24,287 nucleotides of DNA, from positions 1 through 24,287 of the IMG/VR virus record IMGVR_UViG_3300030109_005614. One strand, given 5' to 3'. Under the pieces are notes generated by a model. It ran no database searches. It saw nothing but the letters and a program-made list of their open reading frames with translations, and was not told where the DNA came from. The translations under genes and the position numbers were made by a program. Numbering within the stretch: position 1 is the first letter of the stretch; each line of letters starts with the position of its first letter. Below, piece by piece: positions 1-10,300 of the stretch. Source of the DNA: a virus.

Positions 1-959
1 ATTGTTTTTTGTCTTAATTCATTTAATGAACCTGAAACAAATGTTGGATTGTTTGAGAAATTCATTTGTCCACTTCTAACTCTACAAAAATATTGAGCAC
101 TTACTTGGTCCTCTTCATCTCTAAATGTTAGTTTACCACCAGTTGCTCCTTGTAAACAATTTATAAACCTTAATGCTGTTTTTCTATTAGCATCTGTTGT
201 GGTAGGTGTTATAAAACCTCTATGAGTAGAGTCTTTAAAAATAACAGTATCATTTTTATCAGCACCTTTACCAGGTATTGAAGCAGATAATTCTTGTTGA
301 CTTAATACTAAAATTCCCATATCAGGATAGAAGAAACCATAGTTTTTTGTAGTAGCTGCAGTATGAACAGTTCCAGCCGAACCACTTACAATATTATATC
401 TATCACCAACAGGTGTTGCAGTAGGACTATCATTAACACTATCATCAGTTAATTCAAGTAATGTAGCACCACCACCAGCGGTTGTATTTGAACCAGTTAG
501 TGCGATTGTCCAAGTTCCTTTATTAATTCTATCTTTCATATTTGAGCGTCTTGCAGAAAGAACAAATATTTCAGTATCTTTACCAGTTGTTATAGCACCA
601 CCTGAACCAGGAGATGAGATAAAAAATCCACCAGTTACCTCTGTAGGAGCTAAAAGTAATCCAGCGTATTGTTTATAAATAGCTTCAGTTTCTGATTTTG
701 TATTTGTTTCAACTTTTGCACCATACCCTCTTGTGCTACCAAATGCAACATTAAACTCCTCTGTTGTTGCTGTTGCTGAATTTGATATTCCAAAAAAGTA
801 ATTTTCATTCGTATCTGTTAAAGATGATGAAACAATACTAGCAGCCAATAATGTTGAAGCACCATTCGAAAAATAAGGTGAGGTTACTTTTTCCGTTTGG
901 GATATTTTATCCATTCCCTCCGTTGAATCTAATGTTATGTTTCCACCCGCTATAGCCAT
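1..959 (-). CDS. Putative virion structural protein, N-terminal part (runs off left edge)
   Basis: I translated this reading frame by hand from the ATG at 959. It stays open for 319 codons to the window edge, so the C-terminus is missing. The protein begins MAIAGGNITLDSTEGMDKIS and contains DRINKGTWTIALTG, NYGFFYPDMGILVLSQQELS and, near the edge, QMNFSNNPTF. There is no signal peptide or membrane segment, and the protein is rich in Ser, Thr, Gly and Asn, as phage virion proteins often are. A good Shine-Dalgarno (AGGAGA, 967-972) lies 7 bases upstream. It follows the 234-aa gene after 16 bases and belongs to the same transcription unit. From memory, proteins with this kind of PDMGI sequence recur in tail or structural clusters of marine myoviruses, but I cannot assign a position in the virion. 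That it is structural is an inference from context; the reading frame itself is certain. Confidence 0.8.
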   Translation of the reverse strand, partial: MAIAGGNITLDSTEGMDKISQTEKVTSPYFSNGASTLLAASIVSSSLTDTNENYFFGISNSATATTEEFNVAFGSTRGYGAKVETNTKSETEAIYKQYAGLLLAPTEVTGGFFISSPGSGGAITTGKDTEIFVLSARRSNMKDRINKGTWTIALTGSNTTAGGGATLLELTDDSVNDSPTATPVGDRYNIVSGSAGTVHTAATTKNYGFFYPDMGILVLSQQELSASIPGKGADKNDTVIFKDSTHRGFITPTTTDANRKTALRFINCLQGATGGKLTFRDEEDQVSAQYFCRVRSGQMNFSNNPTFVSGSLNELRQKT

Positions 960-966
960 TTAAAAG

Positions 967-972
967 TCTCCT
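967..972 (-). promoter_or_regulatory. Ribosome binding site AGGAGA for the leftmost gene
   Basis: On the minus strand AGGAGA sits in the 16-base gap between the stop of the 234-aa gene and the ATG at 959. The 7-base spacing supports that start codon. Confidence 0.7.
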
Positions 973-975
973 ATC

Positions 976-1680
976 CTATGATGAACGATTTGTTGATAAT
1001 ATCGCTCTTGTATTTTTAGTAATATTATTTGTTACAGTAAATGAATTGTAAGCACCAGTTTCAACATGCACTACATAAACATTTGTTTGTTTGCCAGAAG
1101 TATCTTGCTGAATTGGATTTATCATAAAACTACCACCATTAAACCCATATTGTTGAGCAAATGGAATATCTTGTTCTTGTAAAAATTGTCTACTTGTTCC
1201 ACTTAAATTACTCATAAGTGCAGCAGTTGTGGAAATAATTGATGGGTCTTGAATTACAAAATAATATTCAAATCCTTGTAAAGTTACTCCACCAGTTGAT
1301 GTATAACCAACTAAATCAACAGATATTCTACCATTGTTTTCGTCACCTTCATTAAATGTTTTTATTGTTCCACCACTTGAATCTAAGTTACCCAATGTAA
1401 TTGCAGGAATAGCTACTGTGTTTTGATTTAATGATATTAATCTATTTCTAAGATTATACTCAGCGTGAACACTAGCTTCTAACATCGGTAAATCCTCTAT
1501 CGCTTTACCATAAAATGCTGAACCACTTGGATGGTCTGGATTCCATAATGTATAATCCACACCAGTGTCTGAAAGTGTAAATGATGAAATGTTTAAATCT
1601 CCACCATTTTTTAAAATTTCTCTACCTTTTTTTGTTAAGACTGCATCAACCGTAATTGATGAATTATCTAAATATCCCAT
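976..1680 (-). CDS. Putative virion structural protein, marine myovirus type (234 aa)
   Basis: The protein starts MGYLDNSSITVDAVLTKKGR and continues with the LSDTGVDYTLWNPDHPSGSA region. This N-terminal pattern (VDAVLTKKGRE, then an acidic D-Y-T-LWNP-HP stretch) is one I associate with conserved structural proteins of marine T4-like phages; that is recollection, not a search. No membrane segment, signal peptide or enzymatic motif is visible. The rest is rich in beta-strand-type sequence (GGVTLQGFEYYFVIQDPSI) and Asn/Ser/Thr. The ATG at 1680 is preceded by AGGAGA (1686-1691) with a 5-base spacing. It is the first gene after the only long intergenic gap in the window, so it may head its own transcript. 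Its role could be tail completion, neck or baseplate decoration; I cannot choose between these. Confidence 0.75.
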   Translation of the reverse strand: MGYLDNSSITVDAVLTKKGREILKNGGDLNISSFTLSDTGVDYTLWNPDHPSGSAFYGKAIEDLPMLEASVHAEYNLRNRLISLNQNTVAIPAITLGNLDSSGGTIKTFNEGDENNGRISVDLVGYTSTGGVTLQGFEYYFVIQDPSIISTTAALMSNLSGTSRQFLQEQDIPFAQQYGFNGGSFMINPIQQDTSGKQTNVYVVHVETGAYNSFTVTNNITKNTRAILSTNRSS

Positions 1681-1685
1681 TTTTA

Positions 1686-1691
1686 TCTCCT
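1686..1691 (-). promoter_or_regulatory. Ribosome binding site AGGAGA for the 234-aa gene
   Basis: AGGAGA lies 5 bases ahead of the ATG at 1680, in an otherwise AT-only leader. It supports the chosen start. Confidence 0.7.
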
Positions 1692-1719
1692 AATTTCGAA
1701 ATACTTTAATTCATATATA

Positions 1720-1747
1720 AATATAAATAAAATGAAAAAATATTCAA
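1720..1747 (-). promoter_or_regulatory. Possible sigma-70-like promoter ahead of the 234-aa gene
   Basis: On the minus strand TTGAAT (1742-1747) is followed after 16 bases by TATATT (1720-1725). This is a fair match to -35 and -10 boxes, and it sits in the only real gap between genes, upstream of two co-directional genes. The region is so AT-rich that such matches are expected by chance. I see no T4-type late box (TATAAATA) on the coding strand here; that octamer occurs on the opposite strand. Confidence 0.3.
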
Positions 1748-1754
1748 TTTTAAA

Positions 1755-4700
1755 TTAACCATATATTATTTTATTATTACTATCTAAATTTGATGGTCCA
1801 CTTTGAACTTTAATTTCATTTTCACCACCAGTTACTTTTACTCTATAAAATGAAGCTGTTGAATAATCTTCATATTGAACATTTAAAATGCCTGGATTTA
1901 TATTTTGTGCCCCATCTATCATTTGTTCCTTAAATGGTTGACTAAATTTAGTCACATGATTTCTTGGTAAAGTAATATTACCATTAGAGCTTGTTAAAAA
2001 ATATCTGGTTTTACCCATCATTCTTCCTGATTGTCCACCTGTAGTTCCATTAATTAATGATTCATAAGTTACTTCAGAATGAAAATCATCATCAATAAGT
2101 AATCTATTATAAAATCTTGTATGTTCATCAAAAGTAGAAGCCTTACCTTTTGAAGCTGAATAATATTCAGAATCACCAATTGAATAAAAATGATTTCTCG
2201 TATCTATGTGATAAGTATTATAATCAGTAGTAACACTTGACTTACCACCACCATAATTTATAAAATGTGTCTTATCAGTTCCTGTACCCCAATTATCGTG
2301 TATATTTACAAATGACTCATTAGCTATTGTAGCATAATCAATCGAACCTGATTTAGGTTGAACAATAGCAGAATCTGATAATGATGGTAATGTTGATATT
2401 GAAGAAGCACTATATGGATTTTCTATTGTTACAACATAACCATCTGGTTGTAAAAATGGAACTTGAAAGTGATTTTTAGCTGGTGCATCTTTTAAATATC
2501 CACTACTTGTAACATAAGCATTACCTAAACTAATTGATTGTGAATATGGTAATTCGTAAGTTGTTGTATTTGTAACATTAACACTAATTGAACCTGATTT
2601 TGACAATATGTGTTCAGATGTTGGTGAGGATACAACTGGGTTTATACTACCTGTTACTTTATTTGGATTAACTTCAATACTGTGTTCTTCATTTTCATAC
2701 TTTTGTTTTTCTAATATGGTTGGTTTTATTTCCACACCAAAGTTAGATTTTTCACCACTAAATGTAGAACGAGCTGGAACCACTGATTTTAAACCCTCAA
2801 TAATTGATTGATTAAACATACTTTCGTGAGCTCTAATAAATGTATTAACATCAACTTCTATTGGATGAGCATCAAAAAAGTTTTCTCTAAATGTATCAAA
2901 TTCACCATATGATTGTGAATAATAATTAGTTGGATTCCCATATAATGTTTCTAAATTAAAACCACTTAAATTATCCAAAATAAAATTATCAACAAATGTT
3001 TGAGGGGAACGATATAATTCCAATTTTTTTGATGTTTTAAATAATGGTTTACTATTTTCTTGTGTTAATGGTTTTATAGCTGATTGAATCGGGCTTAAAT
3101 TACTAACCACATTTCTTCTTGGATTTATTAAAACATTATTATTATTTACTTTAGAAATATTATCTTGTAAAGTTAATTTAACAACCTCAATTAAATCAAA
3201 TCCATAGACACTTGATGTGTTGAATGTACTTCCAGGTTTTGTAAAACTATAATCTGAATAAGTGGTTGTTGGTGCAGAATCAACAATTTTTAAATTTTGA
3301 TTAGATGATGAAACGGATGCACTTGAATAATTTTCATTTAATTTAAAACTATAAATTAATTCATCTTTATGAGAACTTATTGTATTTCCAACAGTAGAAA
3401 ATTTATTTAATGTATGTTGTCTAAATTTGGATGTGCTTAGCGCTGTAGCCCAGCCTCTTAACTGAGCCAAAGAACCACTAAAAGTTTCACCTACAAACAA
3501 GTTAGATGATGATAATGGATGTCTTGAACCAGTTGAAAACCAATTTTGATTAGCTAAATTATTACTATCTATACTTATCCCACCACTGACTGACATTGTA
3601 ACATAATTATAAGTTTTTATAGTTTTACCATCTTGTAATGAACTGTGTAATCTATATTCATTTGTAATGTTTGTTGAAGTACTTGAAGTCATTCTTTGTA
3701 ACATTACATTCCATAATTGACCATCTAAAATTTTAGAATAATTAGTTGACATTGATACAGCATTTAATGCTATCGCGCCAGAACCTGTAAGAGAATTATT
3801 TAATCTAAATTGAAATGATGAACTAACTCCATCTAAACTTGGTACTAATCTTAAATCCCAAAAACTTTGAGTATTACTACCACTTGACTCTAAAATTGTT
3901 TGAGGATTTGTTGTATTAGCGTGTTTATATATAAATTGTAATGTATTTATATTAGCATCATCCATCCACCAATCAAGAGTTAATTTTCTATCTTGACTTA
4001 AACTTCCACTACCACCAAATGAATATCTGTATAGTTTTTCTTTTTTGCTAGTGAATGAAAAACTTCCAGTTGAATTATTTAAAGATAAATCAATACCTGT
4101 AGTTGATGGTGGTGTGTTTACAAAAACTCTTGGATTTGATTCTTCTGTTGAACCACCAAATTCTTGAAATTCTAACATATCAGGTGGATAACCATAAGTG
4201 TTTAATAATCCTCTAACTGAATTTTTTGTTCCTTTTGATTTATAAATGTATAGTAAATTGTTTAGAGTTTTTCTCCAAGTTTGATTTTTAATATCATCAA
4301 TTGTGGTTACACCATCTAAAAATTGTCCTAAAGTTTCACTTAAATCACCATCAAATGGATTTATTGCCTGCCAACCCATATTGGATAACAACATTGGTAA
4401 TATGTTGGTTGGTGGTGAATTGGTTTTTTTATATCCTCTTTTATGTAATGTCCCTAAAGAATCAATATGGTTTCTAATTAAATCATATTGTTCACCTTGT
4501 AAATTTAAAAAGTCTTTCATATCATTGTAATCAGAACTGTCTTGAATATAAAGAGGTAAATTGTTTTCAAAAGAATGTATATTATCAGTATCAAATGTTT
4601 CAGCTTTTGTTAATAAATCAGTATACCAATTATTCCATTCAGTTGAAGTTGTTTTATAAACATTGTCAAATGGTAAAACATTTGTTGGATTATTAAATGT

Positions 4701-7352
4701 AACTTTTACATCTGTGATTTTTGTCTCTGTGATTCCATCTGGATTTAAATATAATTGATTAATTTCACTAGGAGTTAATGTTCTTCTATAAAATCTTACT
4801 TCATCAATTTTACCAGGAAATTTATTAGAAAGAGTTGCCCCATCGTTTGCTATCCTTGCACCTATACCAATTTTATTACCAACATTAATTTCACTGCCTT
4901 GGTCTGTTAAATCAATTGCAGCTGAACCAGTTTCACGACCATTAACATATAATTTAACATTAGCATCTCTATCAACCACTGCAGCTACATGTGAATATTG
5001 ATTCTTTGGAATTGTTGCTGAACTATCTACAGTCTGAAGTGCAGAACCCTCTATTGCAAATCCAATTCCAAATGGATGTGCTCCATCATCTTCACCTGTC
5101 TTGTCTCTTAAATCAAATACAAAACCTGAACCACCACCATCAGCTCTTTTAGCAACAATCGCATCAAATTCTGCAATATCATCACCTGGATTTATCCAAG
5201 CAGTAATACTAAAATCAGTAGTGGATAAATCACCAAAAGCATCGGCAGCTAGTTCAACATAATCATTTGTTCCATCAAATTCTAATGCGAATGATCCTGA
5301 AGCTTCACCTAATGCGAAGGCAGCATCACTTGTATAAGTTGCACCATTTTTTATAGTACCATTGTTACCATTACCTGAAGTATCAAATGCTGTAGTTCCA
5401 GTACCTTCATCAAAACTATAACGAGCCTGTAAACTCTCTGATAATTGATTTCTATAAAATACTCTAAACAATTCACCAGCAGGCATTACAGAACCTTTGA
5501 ATGGAACACCAGATTGTGTAATTACAGTGGTTGGATATATGTTAGTAGAATCTTTTATTGCAGCAGAACCTGTTTTAAGACTACCACCCAACATAGTAAC
5601 TTGGGTAGAACCTGCAGTAAAATCGGTAACTTCCATCATATCATTATTAGCTGTATTTGGAACAAAATATGAATGTGAAGTTTCAAAAATAAATCTTTGA
5701 TGTTTACTACCAGTTATATCAGGACTTGTAATTGTTCTTCTAAATTTTGATGATTGTGGTAGTGGTGCAGGAAACCCACCATATGGAGTTCCAAAAACAT
5801 CTTTTTGAGCATTTTGGAAAGTAAAAGCACTTCCGCTATCACCTTGTAATAAAAATGATAAATAAATTGAACCACTATAATTAAAAAATGGTTTATTATG
5901 AACTTGATATTTATCTGTAAATACATCTGAAAATTGATTATGATTACCACCGCGTCTGTGTGAAGAGAATTTATAAACCTCAGTATTAAAACCATTATGT
6001 TTTCCAAGCGCTTTAACCTGATTTCCTCTTCCCTCTTTTGGTCCTGATACAGGAAAAGAAGAATCTGCATAATTTTTACCCAAACCAGGAGCTGAAGCAG
6101 TTGTTTCATTTTGCCCATCATAATATAAAAATCTTTCATATGGTGTAAATGTTTTAAATTCTTTATCTATTTTTTCAAATAGATTTTTTCTTTTTTGAAT
6201 TACAAAATCTGAATCACCATTAAATGAACTTGAAACCACAAGTGAACTTGATATTTCAGTATAATATCCTTGAATGGTTTCTACTTTTGTTTTAAAATTT
6301 TCTAATTTCTTTTTAGCCGAACCAAAAAATGTATGATTTTCAAACTCATTAAAGTCTGTATTTAAATTTGGATAATTGTGTAAACTTTCTGAAATTAAAT
6401 TATCTAATATATTACTATCAATAGAACCACTTAATTCATCAAAATTTTCAAACCCAATATCATTACCATCAGGATTTATCCAATTTTCTTGTGCGTCTGA
6501 TTCTAATCCATCACCAAAGAAAACATCAGGCACATCAGAGAAATAAAATATGTCTTGAGTTTGTGTTGTTAAAACTTCTCTCTCAATAGTAACCATTGAT
6601 AGATTTCCAACATTAGTTGGTAACGCATCATAAAGTTTTAAAATTAAAGATTGATTATCTCGCCCATCCGTAACTCTATCAAATTGATAGTTCATTATTG
6701 GAATATGGTCACCAGTTCCAATATTCAATATGTGTTTGAATTGATATTTATATTCAGGATTTGATAAAGGATTACCTTGTAAATCTGTTTCATCTAAAAA
6801 TTCAGGTTGATTATCGTTAAATATACTTGTCAATTTAGAAATAATATCTGAACTATCTGTTAATTTTTCATCTATTATTTTAATTCTAACTTCTTTTCTT
6901 GAAGTTGAAACTTGTTTAATTACAAATGGTTCGTTTGATTCTTCTTGATATAAAAAATCAATTTGTATTTTATAATTACCTTGAGGTAATTCATAGTCAT
7001 TAAATATTTCATTTGGTTTTATGTATATATCATCATCATCGTTTTGATATATTTTAAAGTCATTAACACCATTTGTGCCAATTGATTTTTTACCATTTAT
7101 GTCATTAAGTTTTCCAGTTAAATCTCTAAATGGAGATATGTTAATATCAAATGGACCTTCTAAGGCCGAGGAGAAAAATATAGCTTTACCATCTATACCT
7201 TTCGTATCATCTGGTAAATCAACAATTGTATCAATAGCTTCAGTTGGGTAAATGGTTAAGCGAATATAATTTAATCCTTCAAGTGTAGAAGCTTCTTGAC
7301 TGACAATTAAATCATTATCTTGTTGATTAAATTCAAATTCAAATTCTGGCAT
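1755..7352 (-). CDS. Giant baseplate/tail adhesin with LamG-like domains and a tail-protein-I-like segment (1865 aa)
   Basis: I see several regions. Residues 1-630 have no recognisable domain and include a helical stretch near 345-405. Residues 640-868 form a LamG-like (concanavalin-type) domain, starting LQARYSFDEGTGTTAFDTSG, with FDGTNDYVEL, FSITAWINP and GKIDEVRFYRRTLTPSEINQ, which are textbook LamGL signatures. Residues 980-1066 (LLSNMGWQAINPFDGDLSE, then WRKTLNNLLYIYKSKGTKNS) resemble the YxxKGTxxxxRxLLxxYG segment of phage tail protein I-type wedge proteins. Residues 1085-1345 look like a second, diverged concanavalin-like domain (SGSLAQLRGWATALSTSKF). The C-terminal 500 residues are Ser/Asn/Thr-rich. 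The gene overlaps the 1231-aa gene (TAATG), whose last codons supply its GGAG site. I infer a wedge-to-fibre connector, perhaps taking the place of T4 gp7/gp10. A structural role is likely; the exact one is uncertain. Confidence 0.8.
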   Translation of the reverse strand: MPEFEFEFNQQDNDLIVSQEASTLEGLNYIRLTIYPTEAIDTIVDLPDDTKGIDGKAIFFSSALEGPFDINISPFRDLTGKLNDINGKKSIGTNGVNDFKIYQNDDDDIYIKPNEIFNDYELPQGNYKIQIDFLYQEESNEPFVIKQVSTSRKEVRIKIIDEKLTDSSDIISKLTSIFNDNQPEFLDETDLQGNPLSNPEYKYQFKHILNIGTGDHIPIMNYQFDRVTDGRDNQSLILKLYDALPTNVGNLSMVTIEREVLTTQTQDIFYFSDVPDVFFGDGLESDAQENWINPDGNDIGFENFDELSGSIDSNILDNLISESLHNYPNLNTDFNEFENHTFFGSAKKKLENFKTKVETIQGYYTEISSSLVVSSSFNGDSDFVIQKRKNLFEKIDKEFKTFTPYERFLYYDGQNETTASAPGLGKNYADSSFPVSGPKEGRGNQVKALGKHNGFNTEVYKFSSHRRGGNHNQFSDVFTDKYQVHNKPFFNYSGSIYLSFLLQGDSGSAFTFQNAQKDVFGTPYGGFPAPLPQSSKFRRTITSPDITGSKHQRFIFETSHSYFVPNTANNDMMEVTDFTAGSTQVTMLGGSLKTGSAAIKDSTNIYPTTVITQSGVPFKGSVMPAGELFRVFYRNQLSESLQARYSFDEGTGTTAFDTSGNGNNGTIKNGATYTSDAAFALGEASGSFALEFDGTNDYVELAADAFGDLSTTDFSITAWINPGDDIAEFDAIVAKRADGGGSGFVFDLRDKTGEDDGAHPFGIGFAIEGSALQTVDSSATIPKNQYSHVAAVVDRDANVKLYVNGRETGSAAIDLTDQGSEINVGNKIGIGARIANDGATLSNKFPGKIDEVRFYRRTLTPSEINQLYLNPDGITETKITDVKVTFNNPTNVLPFDNVYKTTSTEWNNWYTDLLTKAETFDTDNIHSFENNLPLYIQDSSDYNDMKDFLNLQGEQYDLIRNHIDSLGTLHKRGYKKTNSPPTNILPMLLSNMGWQAINPFDGDLSETLGQFLDGVTTIDDIKNQTWRKTLNNLLYIYKSKGTKNSVRGLLNTYGYPPDMLEFQEFGGSTEESNPRVFVNTPPSTTGIDLSLNNSTGSFSFTSKKEKLYRYSFGGSGSLSQDRKLTLDWWMDDANINTLQFIYKHANTTNPQTILESSGSNTQSFWDLRLVPSLDGVSSSFQFRLNNSLTGSGAIALNAVSMSTNYSKILDGQLWNVMLQRMTSSTSTNITNEYRLHSSLQDGKTIKTYNYVTMSVSGGISIDSNNLANQNWFSTGSRHPLSSSNLFVGETFSGSLAQLRGWATALSTSKFRQHTLNKFSTVGNTISSHKDELIYSFKLNENYSSASVSSSNQNLKIVDSAPTTTYSDYSFTKPGSTFNTSSVYGFDLIEVVKLTLQDNISKVNNNNVLINPRRNVVSNLSPIQSAIKPLTQENSKPLFKTSKKLELYRSPQTFVDNFILDNLSGFNLETLYGNPTNYYSQSYGEFDTFRENFFDAHPIEVDVNTFIRAHESMFNQSIIEGLKSVVPARSTFSGEKSNFGVEIKPTILEKQKYENEEHSIEVNPNKVTGSINPVVSSPTSEHILSKSGSISVNVTNTTTYELPYSQSISLGNAYVTSSGYLKDAPAKNHFQVPFLQPDGYVVTIENPYSASSISTLPSLSDSAIVQPKSGSIDYATIANESFVNIHDNWGTGTDKTHFINYGGGKSSVTTDYNTYHIDTRNHFYSIGDSEYYSASKGKASTFDEHTRFYNRLLIDDDFHSEVTYESLINGTTGGQSGRMMGKTRYFLTSSNGNITLPRNHVTKFSQPFKEQMIDGAQNINPGILNVQYEDYSTASFYRVKVTGGENEIKVQSGPSNLDSNNKIIYG
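4743..5447 (-). other. LamG-like domain coding segment with raised G+C
   Basis: This part of the 1865-aa gene encodes residues 636-870. Counting by hand, 4801-5400 has about 37% G+C, against about 27% over 3601-3900 in the same gene. It is also richer in Ala and Gly codons than its surroundings. The flanking protein sequence (FRVFYRNQ before, TEITDVKVTFNNPTNVLPF-type sequence after) reads as one domain interrupted by this module. I infer insertion of a mobile domain. Confidence 0.5.
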
Positions 7353-10300
7353 TATAATGCTCCATTTCTATTATTAGTTTTTTTAGGAACTTTTATAAAT
7401 GAATCTCTTCTCATTGGTTCACCTTTTCTATTCTTTTTAACTTTATAATCACCGATTAATAATCCTTTATTTGAATTACCACTTGAATCAATTATTGATT
7501 TACCACTTAATTCACCAGTATTTAATTCTAATTGACAATCTTCTTTTAACTGTAAGTCCTGATTGTCACTTATAAATATCTGTCCAACTGAACTTTCCAT
7601 CGGAAATTTATTCATATCACCATCCCAAAAAGAATCATTATATGGTGTATATAGTTGAATAGCAGAATTAAAATATTCTTCATTGTAGTATTGTTCGAAA
7701 TCAATAGATAATTCAGGAGGAGAAAATTCTTGAACCATAATATTATCAAGTGTAACATCTATATTAGTTCCTCCTCCTTTTATAATAAAATTTGTTCCTT
7801 CAGCTACAAAAGTCAGTGTGTTTCCTAACATATTCTCCCCAAACTCCAAAACTGGCTCAGTATTAGGTATTTCTATATCAGCTCCTCCCACTTCAAGATG
7901 TAAATTATTATCCCCATCATCAGTAGATTGAATAGATATTACATCATATGTGAATACATATGTTTTACCAGGTGTTAATACATCTTGTGATGCAGATTGA
8001 AGTCTGTAAGTGCTAAGCACTTGAAATCTTATCCCTCCCGCATAATATTCAACAGAACCAATACCACCATCAAATATAGTCCATTCACTTAAATAATATG
8101 GTTGAAAATCTTCATCAAATGTTAAAGTTGAAAAATCACCATTTGTTATAATGTTATCTCCAAGAACAGGTTCTCCCTCTGGATAGTTTGGTGGTAATGG
8201 TGATGGCTCTTCATTGGGAATAATACAATCATAAGCTTTGATTGTTCCTGAATTGTACGAGCTATCACAATTCTCAAAAGAAACAGCTGTGCAACTTAAA
8301 CCTTGACAATCTTCAGGAAAATAAAGTTCACATGCAAGTTCTGGAGTTCTATCAAGTGTAAAATCACCACCCGGAGCCAACAGTTCAGCATAACTATCAT
8401 ATACACCAGGAGGATACAAAACCTCCCATTGGTCGTCATTGGCACATTCTCCTAACGCACCACCCCAATAACGACCTGCAGAAAATTGATCTGGATTGTT
8501 ATGAGAAAATTGCAATTGTATTGTTCCAATAAAATATTCATCAGGTAATTCTTGCCATTCTTCAAAGTCACTAATATATTCCATTATTTGATTAGCTATA
8601 TCAGGTCTTCCATAATCATTATTCCAAATATCACTATCTTCTGATGTTAATTCACCATTTTCACTTACATCAAATTCTTCAAAATATTGTGGGAATAATA
8701 AAGTGGATAAATGACTGTTCTCTAAATATTGGTTATCAAAAGTTATTTCTCCTATAGGATTTATACCCAATAATGTATTCATATCATAAGAACCTACATT
8801 AAAATATCTAACTTGTTCTAAATCTATTTTTCTTACAGATTGTCCCATTTCATCATTTTCTAAATCATTAACTAAAAACTTTTCATCAATAATATCCGTA
8901 TCACCAATCTTCCCACTACTCAATGTATCTTGAACACTTATTTTATATTTTGAATTTTCATCCATACCACCAATTATAGGCGTTGTATATGGCCAAGGAA
9001 TCGTGGTATAATCACTTCCACCCAATTCACCAAAATCTGGATATTGATTAATCGGTATATCTAAATAAAATCTTGTTGTAATTAATTTCCATCTTCCAGT
9101 TGATAAACGATATCCTGAACTATCATCATAACTAAACATAATGGCTTTTATTGTTTTAATTCCAGCAGTATTGTATGTATTTGTTGGAACTGAATTAGAT
9201 GGTAAATCATAACAATCCAATCTTGGGTAAAAATATTGGCTTTCTTCTTGATTTTGCACCCATTCTTCCCCATTCCATTGTGGAAAACCAATAAAAGCAT
9301 CTTGAGGAAAAAAATTTATTTCTCCAACAGGAATATCAGCCACTCCTGTATGTCCTAATATTTGACATGCTTTATCTCCAGTAGGTTCACCTCTAGCATA
9401 TTTAGTTTCCGGCCCTACATCAAAAGGATTAATAATTGAATGGTGTAAATATGGAGGAGTGGTATCATTATCAATGTATTCAAAAGGTAATGCATCGGGA
9501 AATAATTCATATGGATTTGGGAAAGTAGAACTATCAGTATCATCACCATAACTTGTAATAGTCATTTCTGGTAGTTGTGTTTCTTTTCGATAAAGCTTGT
9601 ATAAATTATTATCTTGTAATTCTTGTAATTCACTTAAATTAGTTGGTCGGGTATTCATCCAATCTTCTAAAGTTTTAATCGTATCATCTTTATCATCCCA
9701 ATCAATTATAAAATAAAAATAATCCTCTATTATATCAATATCATAGTAGTAATTATCATCTATAGCCGAAGTACCTACAATACCCTCTACTGTTCTTAGA
9801 CGATAATTAATTGTTGATGGAGCTGAGCCTTGAAGAGATAATTCTTCATTATCCTCATAATAACTTTGCACATCAACACCTTGTGTTAGAATATTATCTT
9901 GTCCTGCAATACTTATGGTTGTTATTGGAATATACTTTCGATAAACACCATTACCTATACTTAAATCACCAGGCCCGAAGTTATTAAATAATTGTCGATA
10001 TGGTGATATACTTAAAAAACTTTGTAAATCATTAGGGTTAAATATTGTTTGTGGTTCTACACTATCAAAATATTTTGCATATTTTTTTTCATCATCACCA
10101 TCTGCTTCATCTGCCGCACCCTCCCAATCATTAAGAACACTTCCTATTGTATTTATCGTTACTTTAAAATCTCCACTATTAATTTTCCACTTGGCAGCTT
10201 CATCACCATAACCACCACCTTCACCATCTGTTGTATTAACTAATGGAAGTATATTATTTTCATCAAATGTAGTAATTTTTCCTGAAGCCTGACCACTATC

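Larger units (their letters stand above)
1681..1754. other. 74-bp intergenic gap, the only one over 20 bp in the window
   Basis: This spacer is almost entirely A and T. On the minus strand it holds a TTGAAT/TATATT promoter-like pair and the AGGAGA site of the next gene. On the plus strand it carries two overlapping TATAAATA octamers (1716-1723 and 1722-1729). I see no GC-rich hairpin that would act as a rho-independent terminator after the 1865-aa gene. Confidence 0.6.

Noticed and set aside
1716-1729. Overlapping TATAAATA octamers as a certain T4-type late promoter
   Set aside because: They point away from all genes and lie in pure AT sequence, so I list them as an observation and not as a promoter feature.
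5714-6139. 141-codon open frame on the minus strand inside the 1865-aa gene
   Set aside because: Low-complexity Ile/Leu/Lys/Met composition typical of a shifted frame in AT-rich DNA; the main frame runs through without a break.
6742-6750. TATAAATA-like octamer on the coding strand inside the 1865-aa gene
   Set aside because: Isolated match within coding sequence of very high AT content; expected by chance.
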